Assembly: GCA_021234155.1 (NCBI GenBank)
Contig: JAJEKV010000158.1
Span: 21,318 to 85,317 of the forward strand
DNA length: 64,000 bases
Reading direction: 5' to 3'
Source of the DNA: Isoetes taiwanensis
Lineage: Eukaryota; Streptophyta; Lycopodiopsida; Isoetales; Isoetaceae
In this document: in pieces, positions 48,066 through 58,019 of the stretch
Numbering within the stretch: position 1 is the first letter of the stretch
Layout: every line of letters starts with the position of its first letter
The notes under the pieces: model-generated
Database searches by the model: none
The model's input: the letters and a program-made list of their open reading frames with translations, nothing else
Told to the model about the DNA's origin: nothing
Translations under genes and position numbers: made by a program

Positions 48066-48296
48066 TTATGCTACATATTGAAATCGCAGGTCAGTCTTGA
48101 ATTGTTGAGCAATTTCTCGGATGGGCCGCTGGAAGGGTAGCTTCCGCAGTAGGAGCTCCGTCAACTTTTGGTACTTTTGGATCTCGCGCAAGGCCACTGT
48201 TCCTGGTCTGAACCTGTGGGGCTTCCTCTGGCGAGGTGGAGGTATAAGAGGAAGGGTCTTGCCTCCAGTGGCCGGATGTCGGGCCCGCTGGACCAA
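48066..48296 (-). pseudogene. Histone H3 N-terminal half, centromeric-H3-like
   Basis: Minus frame reads [60 protein letters not shown], then [10 protein letters not shown] and a stop soon after. This is the tail, alpha-N and alpha1 of H3. Tyr-to-Phe in KPHRF, the shortened Pro-rich tail before RKPHRF and the ARxxHPA-like start are centromeric H3 (CENH3) traits. KLPFQR and FKTDLRFQ are canonical H3. The last codons are followed by GT (TAT|GTAGCA), a possible donor, and then by two stops in the original frame. A C-terminal half lies at 39182-39319 on the same strand. It is either a split gene with a long intron or two parts of a disrupted pseudogene. Confidence 0.8.
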
Positions 48297-48512
48297 AGTC
48301 TCACGACGAGTGTTTTATTTCTCCTTTGCTATCCCACCTATTGCTTGGAGCCTGGTTTTGTACTGAGGGCCCAAGCGCGTAGGATTAGTGATCTTCCGCT
48401 TCCATTGTATAGTGCAGGCGGTGGGCTCTTCAGCGGTCTTCCTTGCCTGCACTTCTGCTAGCCGTGCCACTTCTTTCTCGGTGTGCTGCTCTCATAAAAT
48501 GCGTATCTCTAT

Positions 48513-48857
48513 TCATCTCCGGATCTCCGCAAAATACCTCTCGGGTCGGGCCGCCATGTCAAGCTCAACCAACAACAGATTCTCTTGTGTAAGGGGTGCC
48601 GATATGTCCTCCCAAATATAGATTTGGGCCTCCTCATCATAATAATATGAAGGTAATGTAAAATTGTTTTCCCGGTTTATGGCTCTTTCTCTTCCTAAGT
48701 AGAGATACTCCCTCCCTCGGACAACTGGATCCCCGCTCGCAATCTGCCGGGCATCCTCCTCTTGTGCCATAGCCATAACTCTTTCAGCTTCACGGCAAGC
48801 ATCTGCAGCGGCAGCATCTTGGGGCATGTCGAGAGGGTAGTAGTGAATAAGGGTCAA
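48513..48857 (-). CDS. Unrecognised ORF upstream of the H3-like exon
   Basis: A 114-codon minus frame with alanine/glutamate-rich helix-forming start (DAAAADACREAERVMAMAQE) and an aromatic part (LPSYYYDEEAQIYIWEDIS). After its stop, another frame continues coding-like (EVARLAEVQARKTAEEPTAC, then KRKITNPTRLGPQYKTRLQA) up to the H3-like tail. The two may be parts of one frameshifted protein, perhaps a retrotransposon ORF. No family is recognised. Confidence 0.35.
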   Translation of the reverse strand: MTLIHYYPLDMPQDAAAADACREAERVMAMAQEEDARQIASGDPVVRGREYLYLGRERAINRENNFTLPSYYYDEEAQIYIWEDISAPLTQENLLLVELDMAARPERYFAEIRR

Positions 48858-48859
48858 GA

Positions 48860-49500
48860 CTTGGTCCTCTTATTCCACAAGGGTGTATGTTTCTCCTTCA
48901 GCATTAAGTTTTAACAAAAATCTCTTAATGAGGTGAAATATAGGATAAGGGATTCGGTCTCCCTCCACGAACCTCTGCAACTAGCTGCTCTAGGAGGAGC
49001 TCGACCTCGGCAAGGCCATCCGGCGTGTCGCCGAGACGACGACTGAGTTCTACAAAGAGCTAGAAGACACTGTATGAAGAGTAGATCTTTGTTCCCTTAG
49101 TGCGGGCCATAGCTTAACAAAGCTGAGGTGTTGGGCAAGGCAAGGGTGAGGGTGTCGGAGCAGTATACAGGAACCGGCTATGGCAGACAAGGTCTGGTAC
49201 GATGGCTATGGTGGATGCAAGGTATTCGGCAGCTATGGCAGCCAAAGGGCGGTGCTGGGCAAGGTGAAGATCGAAAAGAAACAAATAAACCCTATATCTT
49301 GAACTCACATCACTTTTAATGTGTTTTAATTTTTAGCACACCAGCCTAACCAACCCTACAGCCTTCCTTGCAATTCTAAGCTATCCACGTGGCCCTTCCA
49401 CTTCATCAATATCTGATGTGGCATATATTTTCACCGTTGGATCTTGATTTTATCACATCAACGGCAGACGAAATTAGAAAGGGCTAGGAAAATAACCCTC
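48860..49500. other. Spacer between H3-like and desaturase remnants
   Basis: Coding-like text on minus near 48960-49110 is too broken to assign. Nothing else is supported. Confidence 0.3.
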
Positions 49501-49774
49501 CGGAGATGCCATTAGTCACGATCCTCGTCGAACGAAAGCTGAAGACTTTGTATTTTGGGCGCGTCCTATCAACTCGGCCTACTCAGTTATCATTTCTTGT
49601 GTTACCTGGGAATTGCCTTTTTTTTCGATTGGTTTTTCTCTGCTTGTATCTTCCTTTATTTTGTTTCTGGACTCCATACTGCAGAAGACCAAACAGGCAT
49701 GGGCTTTTACTCGATGTTGCAAGACGGCAAAACAGGGATGGGTTGGGTTGTCTAAACAAGCCTTGTCTTTGCAG

Positions 49775-50085
49775 GAATCTGAAATTGAAATCCCCATCCT
49801 TGTCCCCAGAAAAGATTGGGATATTTAAGTCTTTGGAAGGTTGGGCACAATCCATAATCTTGCCTTTTCTGAGACCTGTGGAGAAATGCTGGCAACCTCA
49901 AGATTATCTTCCAAACCCAACATCTGAGGATTTTTATGACCAAATTGAAGAAATTAGGGAAAGATCAAAGTGTTTATCGAATGACTATTTGGTATGTTTG
50001 ATTGGAGATATGGTAACAGAAGAAGCTCTGCAACATATCTTACCATGATCAATAGATAGGACTACTTTTTCTAAAACGCTAAAAT
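49775..50085 (+). pseudogene. Stearoyl-ACP desaturase gene fragment
   Basis: The + frame reads [40 protein letters not shown] and [20 protein letters not shown], then EAL. This is the N-terminal region of plastid acyl-ACP desaturases, including the first Glu ligands of the di-iron site (EALP region). After EAL a two-base loss shifts the frame, and TYLTMINR is soon followed by a stop. The rest of the enzyme, including the second E-x-x-H, is absent. The upstream part of the open frame (49506-49760) is unrelated. Plants carry several SAD genes; this copy is dead. Confidence 0.85.
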
Positions 50086-50926
50086 ATGCCCTTCATTGTT
50101 GGGAGGTCATATTTGGAGCTCTTCCACTTCGTCAGTGCCTCTGGTTGATCATCTGTTCTAAAGATGGGCGACGTTGGGGAGCTACCACCTCACCTTGCCA
50201 TTATGCCCTTTCGCAACAGACTCTTGCTATCTGGAGCTGTGTTTTATACATAGTAAATTATTTTATTTTCCTTCCCTGCTGCATTCAACATGGACTTGTT
50301 TATCTGGCATTGGAACTGACGTCTTCGTCCATCTCATGAACCTGCATTACTATAATTTGTGAAAACTGGGCAAAAAACTAAAGTTTTGTTCTTCATTGTT
50401 AGTGTTCGGCTTAGAGCAAGAATTGTGGCAAAAAGAGGACAGAGACCTTATTGGAGTGTTACCTGTTAGGGATCTACAACAAAATTCTGAACCTTCTGGA
50501 TTTCTGGAGACTCCATACCCTCCCTAGAGTATTCTTTTATTCTCTTCTAATGATGTAATACTTTTAGATGGTTTCGCTCTAGTGAGAATGGGAATGATGT
50601 AACTTGATCTACATGTCTTTTTTCCTTCCTCATAAGTAGTCAATTAGAATTTAGATGTATTTCATGCAGCATGGGGATTATCAGGAACAACAATCTTAGG
50701 GGAGCATGATGGTAGCAAAAAATCTGTATATGATATCAGTTGAACCGTTTACCTGCCGCAGCTGTTGGAGATATGGGTATGACTGCTGTGAAGAAGGGTA
50801 TGGCATAACTTTCGTTTGCATGCGTTGCATCAAGTCCAGATCCTTAGCTTGAAAGGACATGTAGTAATTGGCATCATCTGCAACATCCAGTAATTGCCAC
50901 TCTCACTACTACTGTTTTCAGAATAG

Positions 50927-51072
50927 TCTGGCAAAACAGCAGGCATCTTCAAAGAAGAGATCCTATATGGCCGTATTGAAGAGTTTGACATTGTTGCCAT
51001 TTCTAACAGTCCAATTGGAATGGGAAAATCAAATGGTATTGCTGAAACGACAATTCGCTTGAAGTATGCAAG
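50927..51072 (+). pseudogene. Isolated exon of an unidentified host gene
   Basis: An exon-like open stretch after AG at 50926 and before a GT at 51073. It encodes SGKTAGIFKEEILYGRIEEF, DIVAISNSPIGMGKSNGIAE and TTIRLKYAR. The low-complexity-free, conserved-looking text argues for real coding origin. I cannot name the family. It may belong to the same host gene as the MYND/MSS51-C-like exons downstream, but the phases do not join directly. Confidence 0.45.
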
Positions 51073-51362
51073 GTCAGATTGCATGTTGTGCCACTCTTGA
51101 GCTCTCGAAGCAGTTTGCATTTTGGTTTCTTAGTTTTCTGTACACAAACACTTTTCTTCTTTGCATTTGATTGTGGATGTGCAGAGAGTTTTACTACATG
51201 TTCTAATTATGTGCTTATTCATTATCAGGGTATAACAACCCTAGTGTACAAAAGGGTTATTTGAGTATTACAAACATGCCAGCTTGCCATTTTGTTGCAG
51301 TATGCAAAAACTTTAAAAAGTTACTTTGTTTTCGTGCACAATTCACTGGATTATTTTTATAG

Positions 51363-52691
51363 ATCAGTCTGACAATGATTCAACTGTCAGTAGCATTGAG
51401 GGCGACAATGCCTCTAATAATGATCTAGCAAGAGATCTGGAAATCTCGTTGAAGGAACTGAACACATTTGGTAATGTATAAACTTTTCAGTTATATATAT
51501 AAGGTAGGAGTTTGTATGCAGCACGCCATGAAGCTGCTAGCAAATCTGGCTGCAATGTCATCGTCAACTTTTGTTTGTGCCAGTGCATGTGTACTTTATG
51601 AAAAGTTGGATATGGTCCTTGTAACTGCTGAAATGCTAGAACACATAGAACTTAGTCCAATTTTCATGATATATTAGTTGAATGTAGTTGTTTTTTCAAA
51701 TGATTCTTCTGCAGGAACATGAAAGCTAAAACAGGTGATCTTGCAGATTATGAAAAGTGGATTCTTTAATCCTTTCAACCTGGACTTCTAGAGCAATAAA
51801 TACATACAGTTAACATTTGGCACCATGTCCAATGATGTATCATTTTTATTGTTTGGGATTTACTGTGGGGCTAATCCTTAAATTTGAGAAGAATTGTAAT
51901 TTGTGGCTCAAGCAAAGTTGCTGACAGGCAGATACAAATGGTATTACTGTATGTTCTTTTTTGGAAAATCGTGGCCTTCATGGCGGATCCTTATGGCGAA
52001 TAGAATGCGAATGTCATTGCACAATGGTGGATCAACAATGGGGTCAGTATGTTTTTTCCCTGCCATAACTAGTATGTCTTGACAGTTACTTTATTTTCTA
52101 CAGGCATGACGGAACATACTTCAAGTTGGTGTTTGCCATCAGGCTTATGCCCATGCACAGGTACATCTTCTACACAGATTCTTTTGCATCAAGTGCTAAA
52201 ACTAGACTTTACATATTAATTACCAAATAATAAAAAATGTCGTTAATTGCTTGCATAATACTCATATAATTGTATACACACTTTATTTCAAGGGAAAACT
52301 ACCAAATTACCCCTATGAGTTTGTGTAATTACCAAAATGCCCTTATGAGTTTCAAAATTACCAAAATGCCCCTACACACCTTCTATACACAAGGGCATTT
52401 TGGTAATTTTGAAACTCATAAGGGTATTTTGGTAATTACACAAACTCATAAGGGTATTTTGGTAGTTTTCCCTTATTTCAAATAGGCTGCCCTGTATAAT
52501 ACTTTGCTTGCTTAGTCTTTTGCCACCACTTGGTTTACCATTGGGAGTGAGGATACATATCTCAACCTTGACAGCTTCTACTTTGTGCAGAACCAGATTA
52601 CCCTGCAGAGATGTTATTGGAAACCTGGGAAAGTTATTACAAATGGCGAGAACTACCCTTTGACTCGCCTGTAGCTTTGCTCCTCCATTGG
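51363..52691 (+). pseudogene. MYND/MSS51-C-like gene, three exons, 3' truncated
   Basis: Three exons join in phase: 51363-51470 (DQSDNDSTVSSIEGDNASNN onward), 52104-52160 (MTEHTSSWCLPSGLCPC) and 52591-52691 (PDYPAEMLLETWESYYKWRE, then LPFDSPVALLLHW). The last exon matches the start of the C-terminal domain of plant zinc-finger MYND proteins related to MSS51/ZMYND15, where SPVALLLHW is normally followed by PLT(I/L)Y. No following exon is seen before 53.3 kb, and the MYND finger itself was not found, so this looks like a captured or truncated gene piece. Intron 2 holds a foldback element. Confidence 0.6.
52291..52473. mobile_element. 183-bp foldback MITE in an intron
   Basis: A near-perfect long palindrome. 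AGGGAAAACTACCAAATTAC on the left pairs with the reverse complement at the right end (GGTATTTTGGTAGTTTTCCC), and pairing continues to a loop near 52380. The target duplication is TATTTCA (7 bp), or TTATTTCA (8 bp) if one T is assigned to it: 52283-52290 and 52473-52480. Each arm repeats a CATAAGGG(T/C)ATTTTGGTA unit. No coding capacity. Read-through transcripts would form a hairpin of about 90 bp. Confidence 0.9.
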
Positions 52692-52699
52692 GTACTTGT

Positions 52700-53745
52700 T
52701 GTGTTGTCTTGTACTGAAAAAGACTTTGAGGCTTGAACCTTAAACATTTCCTTCAAAGCAAATCGTTTAGTTGAATGGAGTTTAGTTAACCAACCAGTAG
52801 CATACCACATTTCACTGAAGTTCTTGTCTTATGTTTCAATATGATATCTATCCATTTCCTCCTTTGTCCTAGTCTGTTTTATTTCAAGCTTTAAATATTT
52901 TCATCTATCACCATTCTGGGGTTCGATTTGGGAGTCCAGAACTACATGTATTTTTCTAATATGTGTCATTTTTTACTTAAACAAATTTGTCAGTGAAGTC
53001 TACATGGGCTTTGTTTGGAGTCTCCAGGCTTGCAGAATTTAATTTTACAAAGTAGTTTTGTTTTCAATGCTATAGTGTTTCTTTTCTTCTTGGGATAGTG
53101 TTTCTTTTCTTCTTTTCAATTTGATAGTGGACTTATCTACTTCTTCCGTACAACCAAACATAATCATTTGTCACCATGTTGAATGACAAGTAGGAAACCT
53201 TATCCTTTCCAACAATGCCCTAAAGGTAAAAGTATCTCAAGCCTAAATAAAAACTTAGCAAGTCTTACCTTGCTAAAGCCTTCTGGTGTGCCTTTTGCTA
53301 GTTTTTTTTTAAGTGTCGGTCAACACGCACAGTCAAACTGCCGCACTTGGGATTTTTCGACCTTAAAATCGCAAAAGAAACCCCTTTTTCCCTAAGTGCA
53401 CCGATTTAGAGTTTTAGACTGTTTGGTGATGCTGGTGACTTGGCTGGAAGGTGTCCTAGTCTAATTTGGGGGTCCCCGACACGATGGAACAAGAATTTCT
53501 CAATCCGAGCTCCCTAGAGAAAGTTATGGCCTCTGGAAAAGAGAGACCATTTCCTGCCAAAAACTTGATACATTTTTACCTTCATACCTTCAAATTTACC
53601 TTCTCAACCAACACTTTTACCACAAATTTGGCCATCAATCGTTCTAATTACAGGTTTCTAGGAAATTTCTCTATGTTAGAGTCCCCAACTACTTAACGTT
53701 CTATCGAGTTAGGACATGGCCAGTGCAATGACCTGGTCCACCAAA
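52700..53745. other. Non-coding stretch before LTR remnants
   Basis: A short duplication of TAGTGTTTCTTTTCTTCTT occurs at 53073 and 53096. No exon continuing the upstream gene was found. The part from about 53400 may be internal sequence of the LTR element whose primer site is at 53751. Confidence 0.35.
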
Positions 53746-53750
53746 ATCAT

Positions 53751-53763
53751 GCTCTAATACCAT
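53751..53763 (-). promoter_or_regulatory. Primer binding site next to an LTR end
   Basis: On minus this reads TGGTATTAGAGC, one base from the plant initiator-tRNA-Met primer site TGGTATCAGAGC, directly after an LTR end ...GGAGCGTCACA. The LTR would run rightward on + from 53764 (TGTGACGCTCC...). It marks a minus-strand LTR retrotransposon whose other parts were not identified. Confidence 0.65.
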
Positions 53764-54680
53764 TGTGACGCTCCCCAGCTCTATATGATGCTCCCATCAT
53801 AAAATCCCCCTTCCATGGTGACCACATCACCGTAGAAAGGCCCTCCGTCTGCCACGGGCTACTGGGGATGGTCAAATGCCCGGGGGAAGGACATGGAGGT
53901 GTCATTCATCCCACGCCTTCTATGGGAATCCTAAATCGCGGAAGCATGAATACAAGTTAGCATCTAGCACACAATACATATAATAACATGCTGCCACCGC
54001 GAAGGATGGCCCATCCATCAACAATAATGATAATATCTCATCAACAACACAGCATAGGCAATGCATCCCTTTTAGGCCCTACCCCAGGCTCAGACTCATG
54101 GGGACAACTGACAGTCAAGGCCTTCGAATACAACAGACGGAATCATGACAATGGAATTGGCTGGCATAGAACAATGGCTAGGGTAGTCCACTCCATCCGC
54201 CTCTGCTGTGCCCACTTTGCAGATAGGCTGAATCATGTTATGGCATGGTTGTAGCCTTCCGGAGACGCAATCTCATAGATTCACCTTATGAGACTACTCG
54301 AGGTTACATCTCCCGGGGTCCGATGAGGTAGGAAAGGAGAATCCCTTTCAGAGCACGGTGCTTCTATGGGTGGCTAGAGGATCGTGGTTCCATCTGGAAA
54401 ACACGCATTCGTACCCGACTTTAATCCCCCAGAATCCATAGGCTATGCCTATCGAGCCCAGGATGTCCCTATAGGTACGTATCCTGCGACCCAGGAGATG
54501 TCAGATCCATACCCGGCCCATACGCAATGACAAACTATAGAACTAGCCACAGTAGGGAGCCTTGTAGCCACGCTAGGCAAGGTCCCACCCCCACATCCCC
54601 ACCGTGATCCTTGTCTGGTGCTTAACCACATCACACCATCGACAGCCAGGAGGGCTCTTGTGCACAGGCCGCATTTACTG
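53764..54680 (-). repeat. LTR-like sequence
   Basis: Starts TGTGACGCTCCCCAGC on +, is GC-richer than its surroundings and non-coding. A LINE interrupts it or its flank at 54697-56420. The other LTR end is not defined. Confidence 0.4.
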
Positions 54681-54696
54681 GGATTTAAGAGATTCT

Positions 54697-56420
54697 TTTT
54701 TTTTTTTTTTGAAAGTAAGAGGTGTTTTTTCCATTAATTAATTAAAGCCATACAGTAGTCTTACTAATGGGAAAAAATTCCACATTAGCAACCAACAAAC
54801 TTAAATAACTTCAGAAGAAAAATTAATAGTAGGTATCTTCAAGTTTATAGCAACTTAACACCAGCTACACCAAGATTCTGTTACAAATTGACTAGATAAA
54901 CTGCCTTGCCCCCTATGAGAGAGCAGAAATCACAGACTCCTGATGTGACAATTGGTCCAAAAACCTGCATGAACAAAATGCCAAGCAAAATGCTAGAGCA
55001 TGAAGTTAAACAAAAAGAAGATAAGGTATTGAGCATTAGCAGATGACCGTGAACAAGATTTGGAAGCAAAGGAGAAGGAGATAATATGGAGTTTGGGATT
55101 GGTGTTTGGCAAAGGTGGCTCATTGTTGCATTATCTGATCGAAAATGGAGTTATATAAACCCAGTAGAAGCCCTTGTCTGTACCAAATTGGTAGCTGTTA
55201 AATTCTGATCCATTCTCCATCAGCAAGGAGTGTATGTCCTCTTTTCCCATCAAGAGAAGCAATGTACCATATAAGTCAGCCAACATCTTATGAGAATAGT
55301 ATAATTCCCTGTACCTGCTGAGCTGCCTATCTGTGAAAGAGTAGTGGTACATGAACAAGAAATTGAATATGTAGTACATCTGTATGACCTCTCTGCAATA
55401 ACCTTGCCCAAGAATTTTCATTACTGTTAAGCCTGACCTGGTAAAGTTTTACTTCATCCACTGATGCATTTGGCCCTGGAGGCTTCAGATCTATGACACC
55501 TGTATTGTTGCTGTACAAGGTAGCTTCATGGTAGCTTAACATTGTATCAAATTTGTTCCTGCCCTCCCCCTTGAGAAATTCCAGGTACTCTATCAATGAG
55601 ATCAGAAAAAAGGGCATTAGAATTGATAACATGAAGGTTTGAAACAAAGATACTGAAGCGACCTATAAATTTACCAATTGCATCCCATTTCCTGTCATAA
55701 GAATCTGCAACTTTACTTTTGTGAGCAGTGCCATAAGCTTCTAAATCCAATTGAAAATGCATCTTAATCCAAAATATGGAAAAGTTTTTATGACCATGCA
55801 CAATCCTATTCCTTGCTTTCCAAATATTCCAAAGAGGAGTGTACATAATTGTGTTTTTGAAAGCATCATTATTTTGAATGCACTTTAACAAGTTAAACTG
55901 GTTATGCACACAGAATTGGTGGCCAAATTTACTGTAAAACCAATTCCAAAAATCAAGAAGCTTGGGACACTCGAAAATATGCTGCATGGTTTCATCTTCA
56001 GAGCAGTTAGAATGACATGCAGGCCTAATGGCAGAATTCCTCTTAGACAAAGAAACAAGGTTTGGGAGGCTTTTTTGAGCAATCAACCAAACAAAATAAT
56101 TTACCTTTGGAGGGCAATAGGAGTTCCAAATGTTTTTGAACAGACTATGGCATTCATCTTCTGTGATTGACCACTTTGTCCTGGCTTTAACATGACCTGT
56201 CTTGTGATTCAGTCTGGCATAGACTTTACTGACTTTATACTTATTAATCCCATTTATTTTCCAAATTAGACCATTGCCATTCTCAGCCAAATTAAGGTTA
56301 TCAGTAAGGATATTTCTGAAATGAAAGTAGATAGATTTATCACTAGAGGTACCATGAATTAGTCTCCTCAAATTGGTCCAGGAAATTAAGTGCACATTCG
56401 GATACAAATCTTTAACATTC
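54697..56420 (-). mobile_element. 5'-truncated LINE with 16-bp target duplication
   Basis: Perfect target duplication GGATTTAAGAGATTCT at 54681-54696 and 56421-56436. On minus the insert begins at 56420 and ends in poly(A) (poly-T from 54697). A 286-codon frame (56407-55547) is the C-terminal part of LINE ORF2, with CPPKVNYFVWLIAQKSLPNL, EDETMQHIFECPKLLDFWNW and LWNIWKARNRIVHGH (zf-RVT plus the W-x-IWKARN motif). The 5' end with EN and RT is missing. About 850 bp separate the ORF2 stop from the poly(A), far longer than expected, and hold further coding-like sequence. Confidence 0.9.
55130..55600 (-). pseudogene. Extra coding-like stretch inside the LINE insert
   Basis: Between ORF2 and the poly(A), two minus frames offset by one base read as one protein-like segment: EYLEFLKGEGRNKFDTMLSY, ASVDEVKLYQVRLNSNENSW, then EVIQMYYIFNFLFMYHYSFT, RQLSRYRELYYSHKMLADLY and MENGSEFNSYQFGTDKGFYW. 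Composition and aromatic pattern look like real protein, but I do not recognise the family and it is not a LINE domain. It may be a host transcript joined to the LINE by 3' transduction or template switching. Confidence 0.5.
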
Positions 56421-56439
56421 GGATTTAAGAGATTCTAGC

Positions 56440-57270
56440 TAGGAGCATCACTAAATCTAGATAGCTTTTAGGTCTCTACCCCCCTTAATCCCATACAACA
56501 CAGAAGGAACAGAAAGAGAAAACAGAATCAGATATAAACATCCATCATCATCATAAGTAGATCATAGAACCTAATCATCCATCTACGCAAACAAGGGTTA
56601 GAATAGAATACAACTACCTAAAGACTGACCTGTGTCTTGGCTGGACCCATTGTCTCAAAGAACATCCATAGAACTGGTCAGGTTTCAGGTTGCAGCAACT
56701 CCTTCCTCCCTCAACTCTTTCCAAACTCGAATTTGGGGCAGAATTGGGCTGGGAGCTCTAATACCTTGGTGACGTGTCAGGTTAGTTATACGTATGCCAT
56801 ATAATAACATGGAACGTCACAGGCTTTAGCTCTAGAAAATGCCCATAAGCCTTTTTTTTCCTATTCTTGGCCCTAGTGATCTTATAAAAGGAATTGGAGA
56901 CGATTTCAAAGATCAGCCTCCGGAGCCAAGCAATTGGAGCATTCTGCTTTTCCTTGCTGCTTGATCTTCTGCTTCTGGGGGTTTTAGACCATCTCACACC
57001 AATATCCCATATGCCAAAGAAGCAAAAATAGCATGTGTATATAAGGTGCACCAATAGCACAAAAACTCTAAACCTATCAATATCTCATACCAATATCCCA
57101 TATGCCAAAAAAACAGAAGTAGCATGTGTATATAAGGTGCACCTAGAAGTGATTATGTATCATGTGATTGGGTCTTATTGACAAACCTTTAGACATCCAA
57201 GGGGGATGGACCTATAATGTGCATAGGGGATGCCCTACAATTAGTCGAGCCACATTGGTCTCCTAGAGGT
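56440..57270. repeat. Second LTR/primer-site remnant and flank
   Basis: On minus, AGGTATTAGAGC (56755-56766, a primer-site variant) follows CCTGACACGTCACC. Beside it lies TGTGACGTTCCATGTTATTA (ending 56821), the LTR start also found at 33.3 kb, leaving an LTR-like piece of only about 55 bp. A phrase AATATCCCATATGCCAAA...AGCATGTGTATATAAGGTGC occurs twice (57000 and 57092). Confidence 0.5.
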
Positions 57271-57689
57271 CTTAGAGGGTTATTGTGAATGATATGCTTG
57301 TGGGTATGTGGTGTTGACGATTGAATTTACTGGACAAAATGATAGTGGATATATCCAAGACATGGAGGTGCTTATAGGTATGTATAATTTGCTGAAAATG
57401 TATACATTTGATAATGAATACAGGTACCATGCATAAACCCCCAAACAACAACAACTAAAAAGAAAAACGAAAGTGAGTGAGTGAGGTAGTGAGATGGGAG
57501 CGCTTCCCTCTCGAGAGTGAGGCCGATGAGCAATGAGTGAGATGGGGCGCTTCCCTTCGAGCAGTGAGGATGAGTGAGGTGGGAGTGCTTCCCCCATCGC
57601 CGTTGAGGGACTTTGCAACATTAGACTAAGTCCCTAGAGAGAGGTCCTTAAAAAAGTGTCCTTAAGAAAAAAAACGAAAAAAAAAAAAA

Positions 57690-58015
57690 AAAAGAACTCC
57701 ACGTTAAACAAACAAACTACACAAACTCAAACTCCACAAACTCAAGCTCCAATTCTCTTTGTGGCTTATTACTACACAAACTCAAACTCAAACTCCACGT
57801 TAAACAAACAAACTACACAAACTCAAAGCACAAACTCAAAACTCCATTTCCCTTTGTGGCTTGTTACTACACAAGCTCAAACTCCACAAACTCAAACTCC
57901 AATTCTCTTTGTGGCTTGTTACTACACAAATTCAAACTCCACAAACTCAAACTCCAATTCTCTTTGTAGTTTGTTACTACACAAACTCAAACTTCCAATT
58001 CAACTCCAACTTTGT
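57690..58015 (+). repeat. Tandem repeat of ACACAAACTCAAACTCC-type units
   Basis: Units of about 55-70 bp built from CACAAACTCAAACTCC and TTCTCTTTGTGGCTTGTTAC recur four to five times with variation. The Thr/Gln-rich open frame through it is a by-product of the repeat. Confidence 0.9.
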
Positions 58016-58019
58016 ATAT

